Shown: positions 8,482 to 15,943 of the stretch, piece by piece
Layout: each line of letters begins with the position of its first letter
Numbering within the stretch: the stretch's first letter is position 1
Assembly (NCBI GenBank): GCA_029552065.1
Contig: JAKPEG010000149.1
Location: forward strand, 1-34,124
DNA length: 34,124 bases
From: Actinomycetes bacterium
GTDB lineage: Bacteria; Actinomycetota; Actinomycetes; Actinomycetales; Dermatophilaceae
Direction of reading: 5' to 3'
The notes under the pieces: model-generated
Database searches by the model: none
Told to the model about the DNA's origin: nothing
Seen by the model: the letters and a program-made list of their open reading frames with translations, nothing else
Translations under genes and position numbers: made by a program

Positions 8482-8510
8482 GCGCGGCTCCCCTCCGGTC
8501 CGGACGACGC

Positions 8511-11500
8511 TCACGGGGCCACCACGTCGATGCGCAGGCCACCGTCGTTGTTGGCATTCGTGTCTTCGCCGACGACATTCCCCGGGTCGACCGCGACGTC
8601 GAAGTCGACGAAGCTCGGGGTGAAGGCCGTGTTGACGGTGACGACGATGCTGATGAGCGTGCCCTCGCCCGGGTTGAGCCCACTCACCGAGGCCGTGCAG
8701 AGCACCTCGGGCGCGGTGAGGCTCTGTCCGACTCCGTTCCCGAAGAAGGGGTTGGCCGCGCACGTGAAACCGTTGGTGGCGGTGGCCGAGACGAAGACCG
8801 ACTCGTTGGCGCTGAAATCGAGCTGAACGGCCACGACCAGAGGGTCGGGGTCGGTCGACGTCGGGTTGTCGCCGATGTTGGTGACTGCGAACTCGTAGGT
8901 GACCTGTCCACCGTCGACCCCCGGGTTGGGGTCCGCCGAGATCTGGCCGAGAACCAGGTCGATGCAGCCGGTGCACGCGGTGCTCGTCACCGACGTCGTC
9001 TCGCTCGCCGTGTTGTCGGCCTCGTTGGCCTCGGCGATGGCGTCGAACGGGTCTGCGGTGACGACAATCTCGAGCGACGGGGGCGTCGTGCCGGTCGTGA
9101 GGAGGGTGATCGACAGGGTCGTCGACTCGCCTCCGTCGAGATCACCGGTGCAGGTGACGAGTGAGTGTCCCGAATTCGCCACGCAGCCGAAGCCCTGCGA
9201 GCCGACGGTTGCGCCGAGAGTGACGCCCACCGTGGGGACCGAGACGTGCACGACGACCTCGTTGCCGTCGGCCGCGAGCGCGTCCTGGGTGCCGCCGTTG
9301 GTGACGACCACGGTGTAGGTGACGGCGTCGCCCTGCTCGGCGGGATCGGGCAGGTCGGTGATGTCGCCGACGACGAGGTCGATCGCCGGGCCGCCGGCGC
9401 CGACGGTGACCGAATCGCTGTTGTTGGCGACGCTCGTCTCCGGCCCGCAAAGGCTCGACACACACGGCTCGGTGGCGCCGTCGGCGTCGACCGTCCCGGA
9501 CACCGCAGCGGTGTTGGTGAAGGACGATGTTGCCGACGCGTTGGCGCGCACCTCGATCGTGTAGGTCTCCTGGGCGCCCGGGCCGAGGGCCAGCGGCGTG
9601 CACGTCACCGTGCCGCCGGTGGCCGAACCGTCGTGGACACACGTGCCTCCGTTGTCGCCCGAGGCCCCGATGAAGGTCACCTCCGTGGGCAGACCATCCT
9701 CCACGGTCCAGCCGGCGGCCGCCGGGGCGTCGCCGATGTTGGATGCCGTCACCGTGTAGGAGAAGACCTGACCGATGGTCGCCGAGCCCACCGACGCCGA
9801 CTTGTGGACGGCGATGTTGGGGCGGAAGGTGTCGACGACGCTCGACTTCGTGTCGCAGTTGTTCGCCTCGTCGGACTCGACGATGACGTTCGCCGGGTCG
9901 ACGCAGGCCTCGTTGTCGAGGGTCCCACCGTCGGCCGTGACGAAGACCGAGATGGTGATCGTCACCGACGCGGTGGCACTGCCCGCGGCGCCCATGTCAC
10001 CGACACACCGGACGAAGTTGACCGGGTTCTCGAAGACCTGGCAGGTGAAGTTCGACGGGGTGGCAGTGACGCCCAGGACGATGAGCCCGGTCGGCAGGGG
10101 GTCGTCGACAACGACGTCGGTGACGGCGGCTCCGTTGTTGGTCACAGTGATCGTGTAGTCCTCGGTGTTGTTCTGGTGGGCCGTCGTCGGGCCTTCCTTG
10201 TCGAGGGCGACGTCGAACGGCGAGACGACCAGGGAGGTGTCGACCGCCGCGTTGTTGGTCTCGTTGGACTCCGCGATGGCATTGGCCGGGTCGACGAAGG
10301 CCTGGTTGGTGATGACCAGCCCGTGCTGCTGCGGCGGCATCACCGAGACGAGGACGACCCGTTCGGTCGGCACCCCGGCGATGAGGTCGAGGCTGCCGTC
10401 GAGCGTGCCACCGATGCACGTGACGACGCCGCCGGACTCGCTGCACGTGAAGCTGCCCGCTCCACCGGCCTGGTCGACCGCGGAAAGGAAGGTCACGCCG
10501 GCAGGCAGGACGTCACGGAGAGTGACCTGGAAGGCCGGGTCGGTGCCGAGGTTGCTCACCGTCACGGTGTAGGTGACGGGGGCGTTCATCTGGACCGGGT
10601 TGCCGTCGGTCGGGCACGGCCCGCCGTCGCACTTGGTCACGGTGAGATCGATGTAGCCGGCGCCGACGACGACCTTGGTGTCGGCCGAGGCGTGGTTGTC
10701 GGTCTCGTCGCCCTCGGGGATGGTGTTGTCCGGGTCGACGAAGGCGTTGTTCGTGTAGATGCCCGGTTGAGTGGGGGCGAAGGCCGTGACGACGATCGTC
10801 CTGGTGGCCGAGGCGGTGGACAGGGTCCCGTCGCTGCCACCGAGGGTGGCACCCGTGCAGGTGACGACCCCGGCCACGGCCGCGCAGGTGAACTGGTTGG
10901 GTCCGGGGGCTGCGTCGACCGCAGAGATGAAGCCGGTGCCGGCCGGGAGCACGTCGCGCACGACCACACCGAAGGCGGGGTCGGTGCCGGCGTTGGTCAC
11001 CGTGAGCGTGTAGGAGATCGGGCTGCTCGTCGAGACGATCGGGGTCGCCGTCTTGTCGATGGTGAGCTGGTAGACCGAGTTCTGGCCGCCGTTACCGGCC
11101 GTCCGCACCACGACGGCAGCCGAGGACTGGTTGTCGAACTCGTTGCCCTCGGGCACCAGGTTGTCCGGGTCGACCTTGGCGATGTTCGTGTAGTTGCCCG
11201 GGTTGTTGGGGGCGAAGAAGGTCACCAGGATGTCACGCGAGGTGGGGACACCCGGGATCGTGTTGAGCGAGCCGGACAGGGCACCCGCGGTGCAGGTGAC
11301 CACTCCTGCGGTAGCCGAGCCGTCGTGGCTGCAGGCGAAGGAGTCCGACAAGGGCCCCGCGGAGTCGACGGCCGAGACGAAGCGCGAGCCGGCGGGCAGG
11401 GTGTCCTTGACGACGACGGTGCTCACCGGATCCGTGCCCTCGTTGGCCACGTGGAGCAGGTAGGTGGTGCGGCCGTTGGTCGCGATGAACCCGGCGGCCG

Positions 11501-13835
11501 GGTCGGCCTGGGTCTTGAGGATCGTCAGCTGGTTGAAGGCGTTGAGCGGGGAGTTGCCGACGGTCACCGTGGTGTCCTGGACCGCGAGGTTGTTGGCCTC
11601 GTTGGCCTCGGGGATCTCACCGAGCGGGTCGACCCGCACCTCGTTGTGCATGGCCGGCTGGACTGCGTTGGTCGCAAAGACCCGGATGGTGATCGTCGCG
11701 AACTGGTTGCCCTTGGGGACGATCCCCTGTGCCGGGTTGGCGTAGAACTCGCCCTCGGTGCCGAGCAGGCTGCCCCCGACACAGGTGACCTTGCCGGCGG
11801 CATACGAGCACGAGAATCCCTCGTCGGCGGTCGCACCGAGGTAGGTCGTGCCCGCGGGCAGGGTGTCCTCGACCCGGACGTTCGTCGCGTCCTGGGTGCC
11901 GAGGTTGTCGACGTAGATCGTGTAGTACTGCGTCCCGTTGGTCGCGATCGGGTCGACGCCCTGGGTGATGTTCGGGTATGCCGGGATGGTCCCGGCGGGG
12001 TCGGCGGCCGGACCCGGCGAGTCGTACTTGAAGACGGTGAGGTCGACGCCGGTGTTCACCAGGACGGTGGTCGTGGCGCTGTTGTTGGTCTCGTCCGCTT
12101 CGAAGATCGTGTTGTCGGGGTCGACAGTCACCGTGTTGCTTAACGGTCCCGTGGTGGGCGGAGCGACGACGGTGAAGGTGAAGGTCTCGGTGGCGGCCGG
12201 GGCGATCGTCGGGTTGGTGCACTCGAGGACGTTGCCGGGCATGAGCGCGCAGAGGAAGTCCGCCATGCCGACGTTGGCGTAGCTGTCGTAGATGGTGCCG
12301 ACGGGCAGCGCGTCACGGACGAGCACCCCATCCGCGGGGCGTATGCCGCTGTTGCCCACGGTGATCGTGTAGGTCAGCCCGCCGGTGCAGACGTCGGCTG
12401 GGTTGGTTGACGGCCAGGAACTCGCACACACCGGGTCGGGGGCGCCGGACTTGGTGACCCCCAGATCGACCGCGGGACGCACGGTGGTCTGTTCGGTCGC
12501 GCTCGCGGTCACGCCGGTGTTCTTCACGTTGGCGGTCGCGGTCGCGGTGTTGATGAGCACCGTGCCGGCGGGGGCGATCACCTTGCCGGTGATCGTGACG
12601 GTGAGCGTGCCGCCGGCGTTGAGGCTCCGGATCCGGCAGGTCACCTGAGGCGCGGCGACGGTGCACCCGTTGCCGGTGCCGAGGGCGCCGTTGACGATGA
12701 CCTGGGTGGCGACGACCGACGCCGCGTCGAGGCCTTGGGTGCCGTCGACGACGGTGACGTCATCGGCACGCGTGGTCCCCGCATTGGTGACCCGGATCTT
12801 GTAGGTGAGGGTTTCCAGTGGCGCGACCGGGTCGGGCCCGGCACCGGCGATGACCGTGGAGTCGTCGGTCTTGACGATGGTGAGCGGGTTGGGCGCGGGC
12901 ACGGCGGTGACGCTCGTGTTGACCGTCGCGGAGGTGTTGTTCAGTTCGTTGCCCTCAGCGATGGTATTGGTCGGGTCGACCACCGCGGTGTTGGTGAGTG
13001 GGCCGGTCGAGGGGGCCCGGACGTGCAGGGTGATGGAGCCGTTCTGCCCGGCGTTGACCGCCCCACCGGTGCAGGTGACGGTGATCGGGGCTCCCGCCGA
13101 GGTGCAGTTGAACAGGCTGGTCGTCGCAAAGGGGGTGCCCTGCAGGGTCACTCCGGCGGGCAGCGTGTCCTGCACGGTGATGCCGGTGGCATTCACCGAC
13201 CCGAGGTTGTTGACGGTGAGGGTGTAGTCGAAGTTCGTGTTCGCAACGACCGACGTGGGGCCGGTCTTGTTGAGCGAGAGGTCGGGAAGCGACGAACCGG
13301 AGCCGCCCTGCACGAGGGTCTGGTTGCCGGTGCTCGTCGTGAAGTTCTGCGCGGAGCGAGTGCCGGTGATGGTCGCCGTGTTGTTGATCGTCGACCCGCT
13401 CGGCGCGGTGACCAGTCCGCGGATAGTCACGGTCCAGCTGGCTCCGCCGGCGAGCGATCCGCCGGTGCAGGTGACCAGTTGGGCCGACTGGGTGCACGTG
13501 CCCTGGCTGCTCGTCACCACGTATTGCGGGGCCGCTGGCGGCGACTGGATGGTGCCCACGCCGTTGAGCTGGTCGGCCAACACGAGGTTGGTGACCTTGG
13601 ATCCACCGGTGTTGACCGCCGTGATCGTGTAGGTGATCTCGGCGCCGGAGGCGACGGGGCTCGGGTTGGCCGTGTTCGTCACGGTGAGCGGGCTCGCCGG
13701 ATCGGCGAGGGCGGGTGCGGCCAGCGGGGTGCCGAGGACGACCATCGCGAGGGCCGTCGCGAGCGCGGCGAGACGTCGCCGGGCGGGGAGCGAGTGAGGG
13801 GGGACGCGCTCTGCGGACAGCATGACGTGGAACAT
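8511..13835 (-). CDS. Giant secreted protein with about twelve DUF11/CARDB-like repeats
   Basis: This encodes 1774 aa with a signal peptide (RRRLAALATALAMVVLGTPL, then APALA-D). I count about twelve Ig-like repeats of 110-150 residues. Each begins like VDLTVTK, continues TYTITVTNxGTDPA and VxVxDxLPAGxTF, and ends with VDPDNTIxExxExNN. Most repeats carry a cysteine pair (FxC then VxC), possibly one disulfide each. The type matches DUF11 ('conserved repeat domain') proteins, which are typically extracellular stalks or adhesins. The C-terminus ends in VVAP with no LPXTG, membrane segment or obvious anchor, so the protein is either released or held non-covalently. The start has GGAGGA 8 bases upstream. 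Its stop overlaps an alternative GTG of the next gene, so it leads a three-gene operon. Confidence 0.88.
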   Translation of the reverse strand: MFHVMLSAERVPPHSLPARRRLAALATALAMVVLGTPLAAPALADPASPLTVTNTANPSPVASGAEITYTITAVNTGGSKVTNLVLADQLNGVGTIQSPPAAPQYVVTSSQGTCTQSAQLVTCTGGSLAGGASWTVTIRGLVTAPSGSTINNTATITGTRSAQNFTTSTGNQTLVQGGSGSSLPDLSLNKTGPTSVVANTNFDYTLTVNNLGSVNATGITVQDTLPAGVTLQGTPFATTSLFNCTSAGAPITVTCTGGAVNAGQNGSITLHVRAPSTGPLTNTAVVDPTNTIAEGNELNNTSATVNTSVTAVPAPNPLTIVKTDDSTVIAGAGPDPVAPLETLTYKIRVTNAGTTRADDVTVVDGTQGLDAASVVATQVIVNGALGTGNGCTVAAPQVTCRIRSLNAGGTLTVTITGKVIAPAGTVLINTATATANVKNTGVTASATEQTTVRPAVDLGVTKSGAPDPVCASSWPSTNPADVCTGGLTYTITVGNSGIRPADGVLVRDALPVGTIYDSYANVGMADFLCALMPGNVLECTNPTIAPAATETFTFTVVAPPTTGPLSNTVTVDPDNTIFEADETNNSATTTVLVNTGVDLTVFKYDSPGPAADPAGTIPAYPNITQGVDPIATNGTQYYTIYVDNLGTQDATNVRVEDTLPAGTTYLGATADEGFSCSYAAGKVTCVGGSLLGTEGEFYANPAQGIVPKGNQFATITIRVFATNAVQPAMHNEVRVDPLGEIPEANEANNLAVQDTTVTVGNSPLNAFNQLTILKTQADPAAGFIATNGRTTYLLHVANEGTDPVSTVVVKDTLPAGSRFVSAVDSAGPLSDSFACSHDGSATAGVVTCTAGALSGSLNTIPGVPTSRDILVTFFAPNNPGNYTNIAKVDPDNLVPEGNEFDNQSSAAVVVRTAGNGGQNSVYQLTIDKTATPIVSTSSPISYTLTVTNAGTDPAFGVVVRDVLPAGTGFISAVDAAPGPNQFTCAAVAGVVTCTGATLGGSDGTLSTASATRTIVVTAFAPTQPGIYTNNAFVDPDNTIPEGDETDNHASADTKVVVGAGYIDLTVTKCDGGPCPTDGNPVQMNAPVTYTVTVSNLGTDPAFQVTLRDVLPAGVTFLSAVDQAGGAGSFTCSESGGVVTCIGGTLDGSLDLIAGVPTERVVLVSVMPPQQHGLVITNQAFVDPANAIAESNETNNAAVDTSLVVSPFDVALDKEGPTTAHQNNTEDYTITVTNNGAAVTDVVVDDPLPTGLIVLGVTATPSNFTCQVFENPVNFVRCVGDMGAAGSATASVTITISVFVTADGGTLDNEACVDPANVIVESDEANNCDTKSSVVDTFRPNIAVHKSASVGSATIGQVFSYTVTASNIGDAPAAAGWTVEDGLPTEVTFIGASGDNGGTCVHDGSATGGTVTCTPLALGPGAQETYTIEVRANASATSSFTNTAAVSGTVDADGATEPCVSSLCGPETSVANNSDSVTVGAGGPAIDLVVGDITDLPDPAEQGDAVTYTVVVTNGGTQDALAADGNEVVVHVSVPTVGVTLGATVGSQGFGCVANSGHSLVTCTGDLDGGESTTLSITLLTTGTTPPSLEIVVTADPFDAIAEANEADNTASETTSVTSTACTGCIDLVLGQISADPNPGVDGGQVTYEFAVTNIGDNPTSTDPDPLVVAVQLDFSANESVFVSATATNGFTCAANPFFGNGVGQSLTAPEVLCTASVSGLNPGEGTLISIVVTVNTAFTPSFVDFDVAVDPGNVVGEDTNANNDGGLRIDVVAP

Positions 13836-13883
13836 GCGACTGGTCCTCCGAAGTGGGAGAGGAAGGACCCCCGAGAGCGTGCA

Positions 13884-13918
13884 GTGACACGCAACCCGGT
13901 TGCGCGGTCACGTGTCAA
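13884..13918 (-). promoter_or_regulatory. Perfect -35 box and nested dyad upstream of the secreted operon
   Basis: On the minus strand there is an exact TTGACA at 13918-13913. Directly downstream lies a nested palindrome: GTGAC (13884-13888), GCAACC (13891-13896), a single C, GGTTGC (13898-13903), GTCAC (13907-13911). The AACC/GGTT core resembles LacI-type operators. No convincing -10 is visible at 16-18 bases, so the promoter call is tentative. The dyad is directly visible. Confidence 0.5.
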
Positions 13919-13939
13919 TGGCCCTCGAGATGGCCCACT

Positions 13940-13951
13940 CGGACTAGTCCG
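13940..13951. promoter_or_regulatory. 12-bp perfect palindrome CGGACTAGTCCG
   Basis: A perfect dyad lies about 105 bases upstream of the giant secreted gene, outside any gene. It could be an operator. The rest of 13836-14021 holds no further gene that I can support. Confidence 0.35.
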
Positions 13952-14021
13952 GGTCGGTCATCTCGTCGACCAAGGACGAGGAGCGCGCCAGGTGCCGCTT
14001 GATACGTCGCCTTCTGCCCGC

Positions 14022-14060
14022 AGACGAGGGCCCCCGGGAAACTCCCGGGGGCCCTCGTCT
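14022..14060 (-). terminator. 18-bp perfect hairpin downstream of cspA
   Basis: AGACGAGGGCCCCCGGGA and its exact complement enclose an AAC loop, 40 bases after the cspA stop codon on the minus strand. It is very stable and has no T-tract. Confidence 0.85.
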
Positions 14061-14100
14061 CTGTGCTGACGATCGAGGTCAGCTCTGCGTCACTCGCTGG

Positions 14101-14304
14101 TCAGAGCGGACGAACCGCGTCGGCCTGCGGGCCCTTGGGGCCCTGGGTGACCTCGAACTCGACGCGCTGCGCCTCGTCGAGGGTCCGGTAGCCCTGGGTC
14201 TGGATCGCGGAGTAGTGAACGAAAACGTCGGGGCCGCCGCCGTCCTGGGCGATGAAACCAAAGCCCTTCTCGGCGTTGAACCACTTGACGGTTCCCTGTG
14301 CCAT
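14101..14304 (-). CDS. cspA: Cold-shock domain protein
   Basis: This encodes 67 aa spanning a single cold-shock (OB-fold) domain. The RNA-binding motifs are intact: RNP1 KGFGFIAQ and RNP2 DVFVHYSAI. The N-terminus [18 protein letters not shown] is typical of actinobacterial CspA. It is a cytoplasmic single-stranded nucleic-acid chaperone. The gene is monocistronic, with a strong terminator behind it and about 250 bases of leader and promoter space ahead. The site before the ATG is a run of AGAGAGAG rather than a clean Shine-Dalgarno sequence. Confidence 0.97.
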   Translation of the reverse strand: MAQGTVKWFNAEKGFGFIAQDGGGPDVFVHYSAIQTQGYRTLDEAQRVEFEVTQGPKGPQADAVRPL

Positions 14305-14557
14305 GTAGACAACTCTCTCTGTAACTGGACACTGGTGCCCACACCTCGTGGGCCCCGGTGCTGCCGCCTACCCCACCAACCGGGCAAGGCCCGAGTGTTT
14401 GAGGCATCGACCGAGCCACTCGTGGCGTCGGCGCGATGCCCGTCCTGCGAGGAACTGCAACTGCAACCGGCGCTGACGTTAGCACGGGCTAATCGACCGG
14501 CGGCCTGCTCACGCTCGCGAATTTGACTTACTGGCGGGTAATCTCGCTCCCCGGTCG
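14305..14557 (-). other. cspA leader and promoter region
   Basis: There is no gene in these 253 bases. On the minus strand they must hold the cspA promoter and 5' leader. A GCCCAC-ACCTC-GTGGGC hairpin (14337-14353) sits about 35 bases before the start codon and could help control translation. TAACGT (14481-14476, minus) fits a -10 box, but no good -35 is visible. Long structured leaders are usual for cold-shock genes. Confidence 0.4.
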
Positions 14558-15523
14558 TCACCGCGCGCCATCTGCCGCGCGGCTGTGCGGGCCGATACCC
14601 CGGGCGGACACCGTCGGCGGACGGTCCCCCCGGATCGAGGCGACCATGTCGACGAGGCGCCGGGTCGCCCGCACGTCGTGGGCGCGGAAGACCGTCGCCC
14701 CGAGCCAGCCGGCCACGGCGGTCGCCGCCAAGCTGCCCTCGAGCCGCTCGTCGGCGGGCAGGTCGAGGGTCTCGCCGACGAAGTCCTTGCGGGAGAGCGC
14801 CTGGAGGACGGGGAAACCGAGCGCGACGACGTCAGCCGTATGCCGCAACACCCGCAGCGAGAGCACCGTCGTCTTGCCGAAGTCGAGGGTGGGATCGAGC
14901 AGGACCCGCTCGGGCGGCATACCGGCGGCGACCGCGCGGGCGGCCCCCGCGCGAAGGGTGGCGACGACGTCGGTGACGACGTCGAGCGGATCCGGGCCGT
15001 AGGTGACGTCGACCGGATCGGTCCGCGGTGCACGCCCCCCGGTGTGCGAGACGACGTAACCCGCCCCCGCGACCGCGGCCACGCAGACCAGTTCGGGGTC
15101 GTAGCCGGCCCAGGTGTCGTTGACGAGGTCCACGCCGAGGTGGGCGACGTCGCGCAACACCTCGGACCGCCAGGTGTCGAGGCTGAGGACGAGCCGTGGG
15201 TATGCCGCGCGCGCCCGTTCGAGGAAGGGCCCGACCCGGTCGACCTCCATCGCCGCAGTGACCGTCTCTCCTTCCTGGCCTGCCCGAACCCCGCCGACGT
15301 CGACGATGTCGGCGCCGGCGGCGACCGCCTCGTCGAGTGCCCGCACGGCGCTGTCGAGGTCGGCGTGTCGGTTGCCCGGATAGAACGAATCGCGGGTGCG
15401 GTTGACGATCGCCATGACGGCCGGCCGGGAGGCGTCGAAGACCTGGCCCCGCAGGACCAGGCGCGCCGGGGCGGGGGGCGCGCACGCGGCGGCGCAAAGG
15501 TCGCGTCGGTCCTTCTCGGCCAT
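14558..15523 (-). CDS. folP2: Dihydropteroate synthase paralog, FolP2 type
   Basis: This 321-aa TIM-barrel protein is of the DHPS family. Family segments in order are VMAIVNRTRDSFYPGNR, ADIVDVGGVRAGQEGE, LVLSLDTWRSEVLRDV, DLVNDTWAGYD, LLDPTLDFGKTT, GFPVLQALSRKDFVGET and AVAGWLGATVFRAHDVRATRRLVDM. Canonical FolP has NVTPDSFSDGG and DIGGESTRPG. The NRTxDSFY and DVGGVRAG variants match the mycobacterial FolP2 group, which is reported not to have normal DHPS activity. Here even the proline of NRTPDS is Arg. The protein may therefore act on another pterin-like substrate or be non-catalytic. The ATG at 15523 lies divergent from a small ORF. Confidence 0.85.
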   Translation of the reverse strand: MAEKDRRDLCAAACAPPAPARLVLRGQVFDASRPAVMAIVNRTRDSFYPGNRHADLDSAVRALDEAVAAGADIVDVGGVRAGQEGETVTAAMEVDRVGPFLERARAAYPRLVLSLDTWRSEVLRDVAHLGVDLVNDTWAGYDPELVCVAAVAGAGYVVSHTGGRAPRTDPVDVTYGPDPLDVVTDVVATLRAGAARAVAAGMPPERVLLDPTLDFGKTTVLSLRVLRHTADVVALGFPVLQALSRKDFVGETLDLPADERLEGSLAATAVAGWLGATVFRAHDVRATRRLVDMVASIRGDRPPTVSARGIGPHSRAADGAR

Positions 15524-15578
15524 GGCGTCATCGTGGCATGCGACGGCCGTGACGTCCGGGACACACCTCGGGATCGGG

Positions 15579-15584
15579 TAGAAT
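15579..15584 (+). promoter_or_regulatory. Possible -10 box (TAGAAT) of the small divergent transcript
   Basis: TAGAAT fits the TANNNT consensus and lies 64 bases before the small ORF. A CCCTCG/CGAGGG hairpin (about 15595-15608) follows in the presumed leader. No -35 box lies at standard spacing, so this is weak. Confidence 0.3.
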
Positions 15585-15648
15585 GGACTATGCCGCCCTC
15601 GTCCGAGGGAGGCGAAATCCCTTGATACGAAACTGAGTCAGAACTGTC

Positions 15649-15753
15649 ATGCCCAGCTGGATCGTCCTGTTCCCCCTCTTCGGCCGCGCCACCGATCGTG
15701 GCAACACCTACCGCTACGACCGGCGCGACCTGGTGATGATGCGTCAGGTCTGA
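15649..15753 (+). CDS. 34-aa small ORF, unknown
   Basis: The ORF encodes MPSWIVLFPLFGRATDRGNT and a further basic, Tyr/Arg-rich 14 residues ending MMRQV. A short hydrophobic N-terminus is followed by a charged tail. Support comes from context: a -10-like box upstream and a perfect 13-bp hairpin 19 bases after the stop, which together define a transcript of about 220 nt. Against it, there is no clear ribosome binding site (TGAGTCAGAACTGTC precedes the ATG). The transcript could instead be a non-coding RNA. I recognise no family. Confidence 0.45.
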   Translation: MPSWIVLFPLFGRATDRGNTYRYDRRDLVMMRQV

Positions 15754-15772
15754 CGCCCACACCCGCACCCTC

Positions 15773-15804
15773 GAACGCCACCGGCCCCGTCGCCGGTGGC
15801 GTTC
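15773..15804 (+). terminator. 13-bp hairpin after the small ORF
   Basis: GAACGCCACCGGC and GCCGGTGGCGTTC pair perfectly around a CCCGTC loop. A terminator here, well before the monooxygenase gene, indicates that the short upstream transcript is a separate unit. Confidence 0.75.
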
Positions 15805-15943
15805 TCGCGTCTGCCTCCCGTGAGCCGCAGTCCGCACGCGGAAGATCCGCGGAAGCTCCGCACCACCCCGACGAACGTGTCCCGCGGAAGCAGTGGTACA
15901 CCTGGGAAGGAGCCCGCACGCCCCGCGTCGAACCAGGAGCGCG

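Noticed and set aside
9165..12143. Long open frame (992 codons) on plus opposite the giant repeat gene
   Set aside because: It is the antisense shadow of a strongly GC-biased gene: Arg/Gly/Asp-rich, with no domain, signal or start context. The minus-strand frame has a signal peptide, ribosome binding site and repeated domains.
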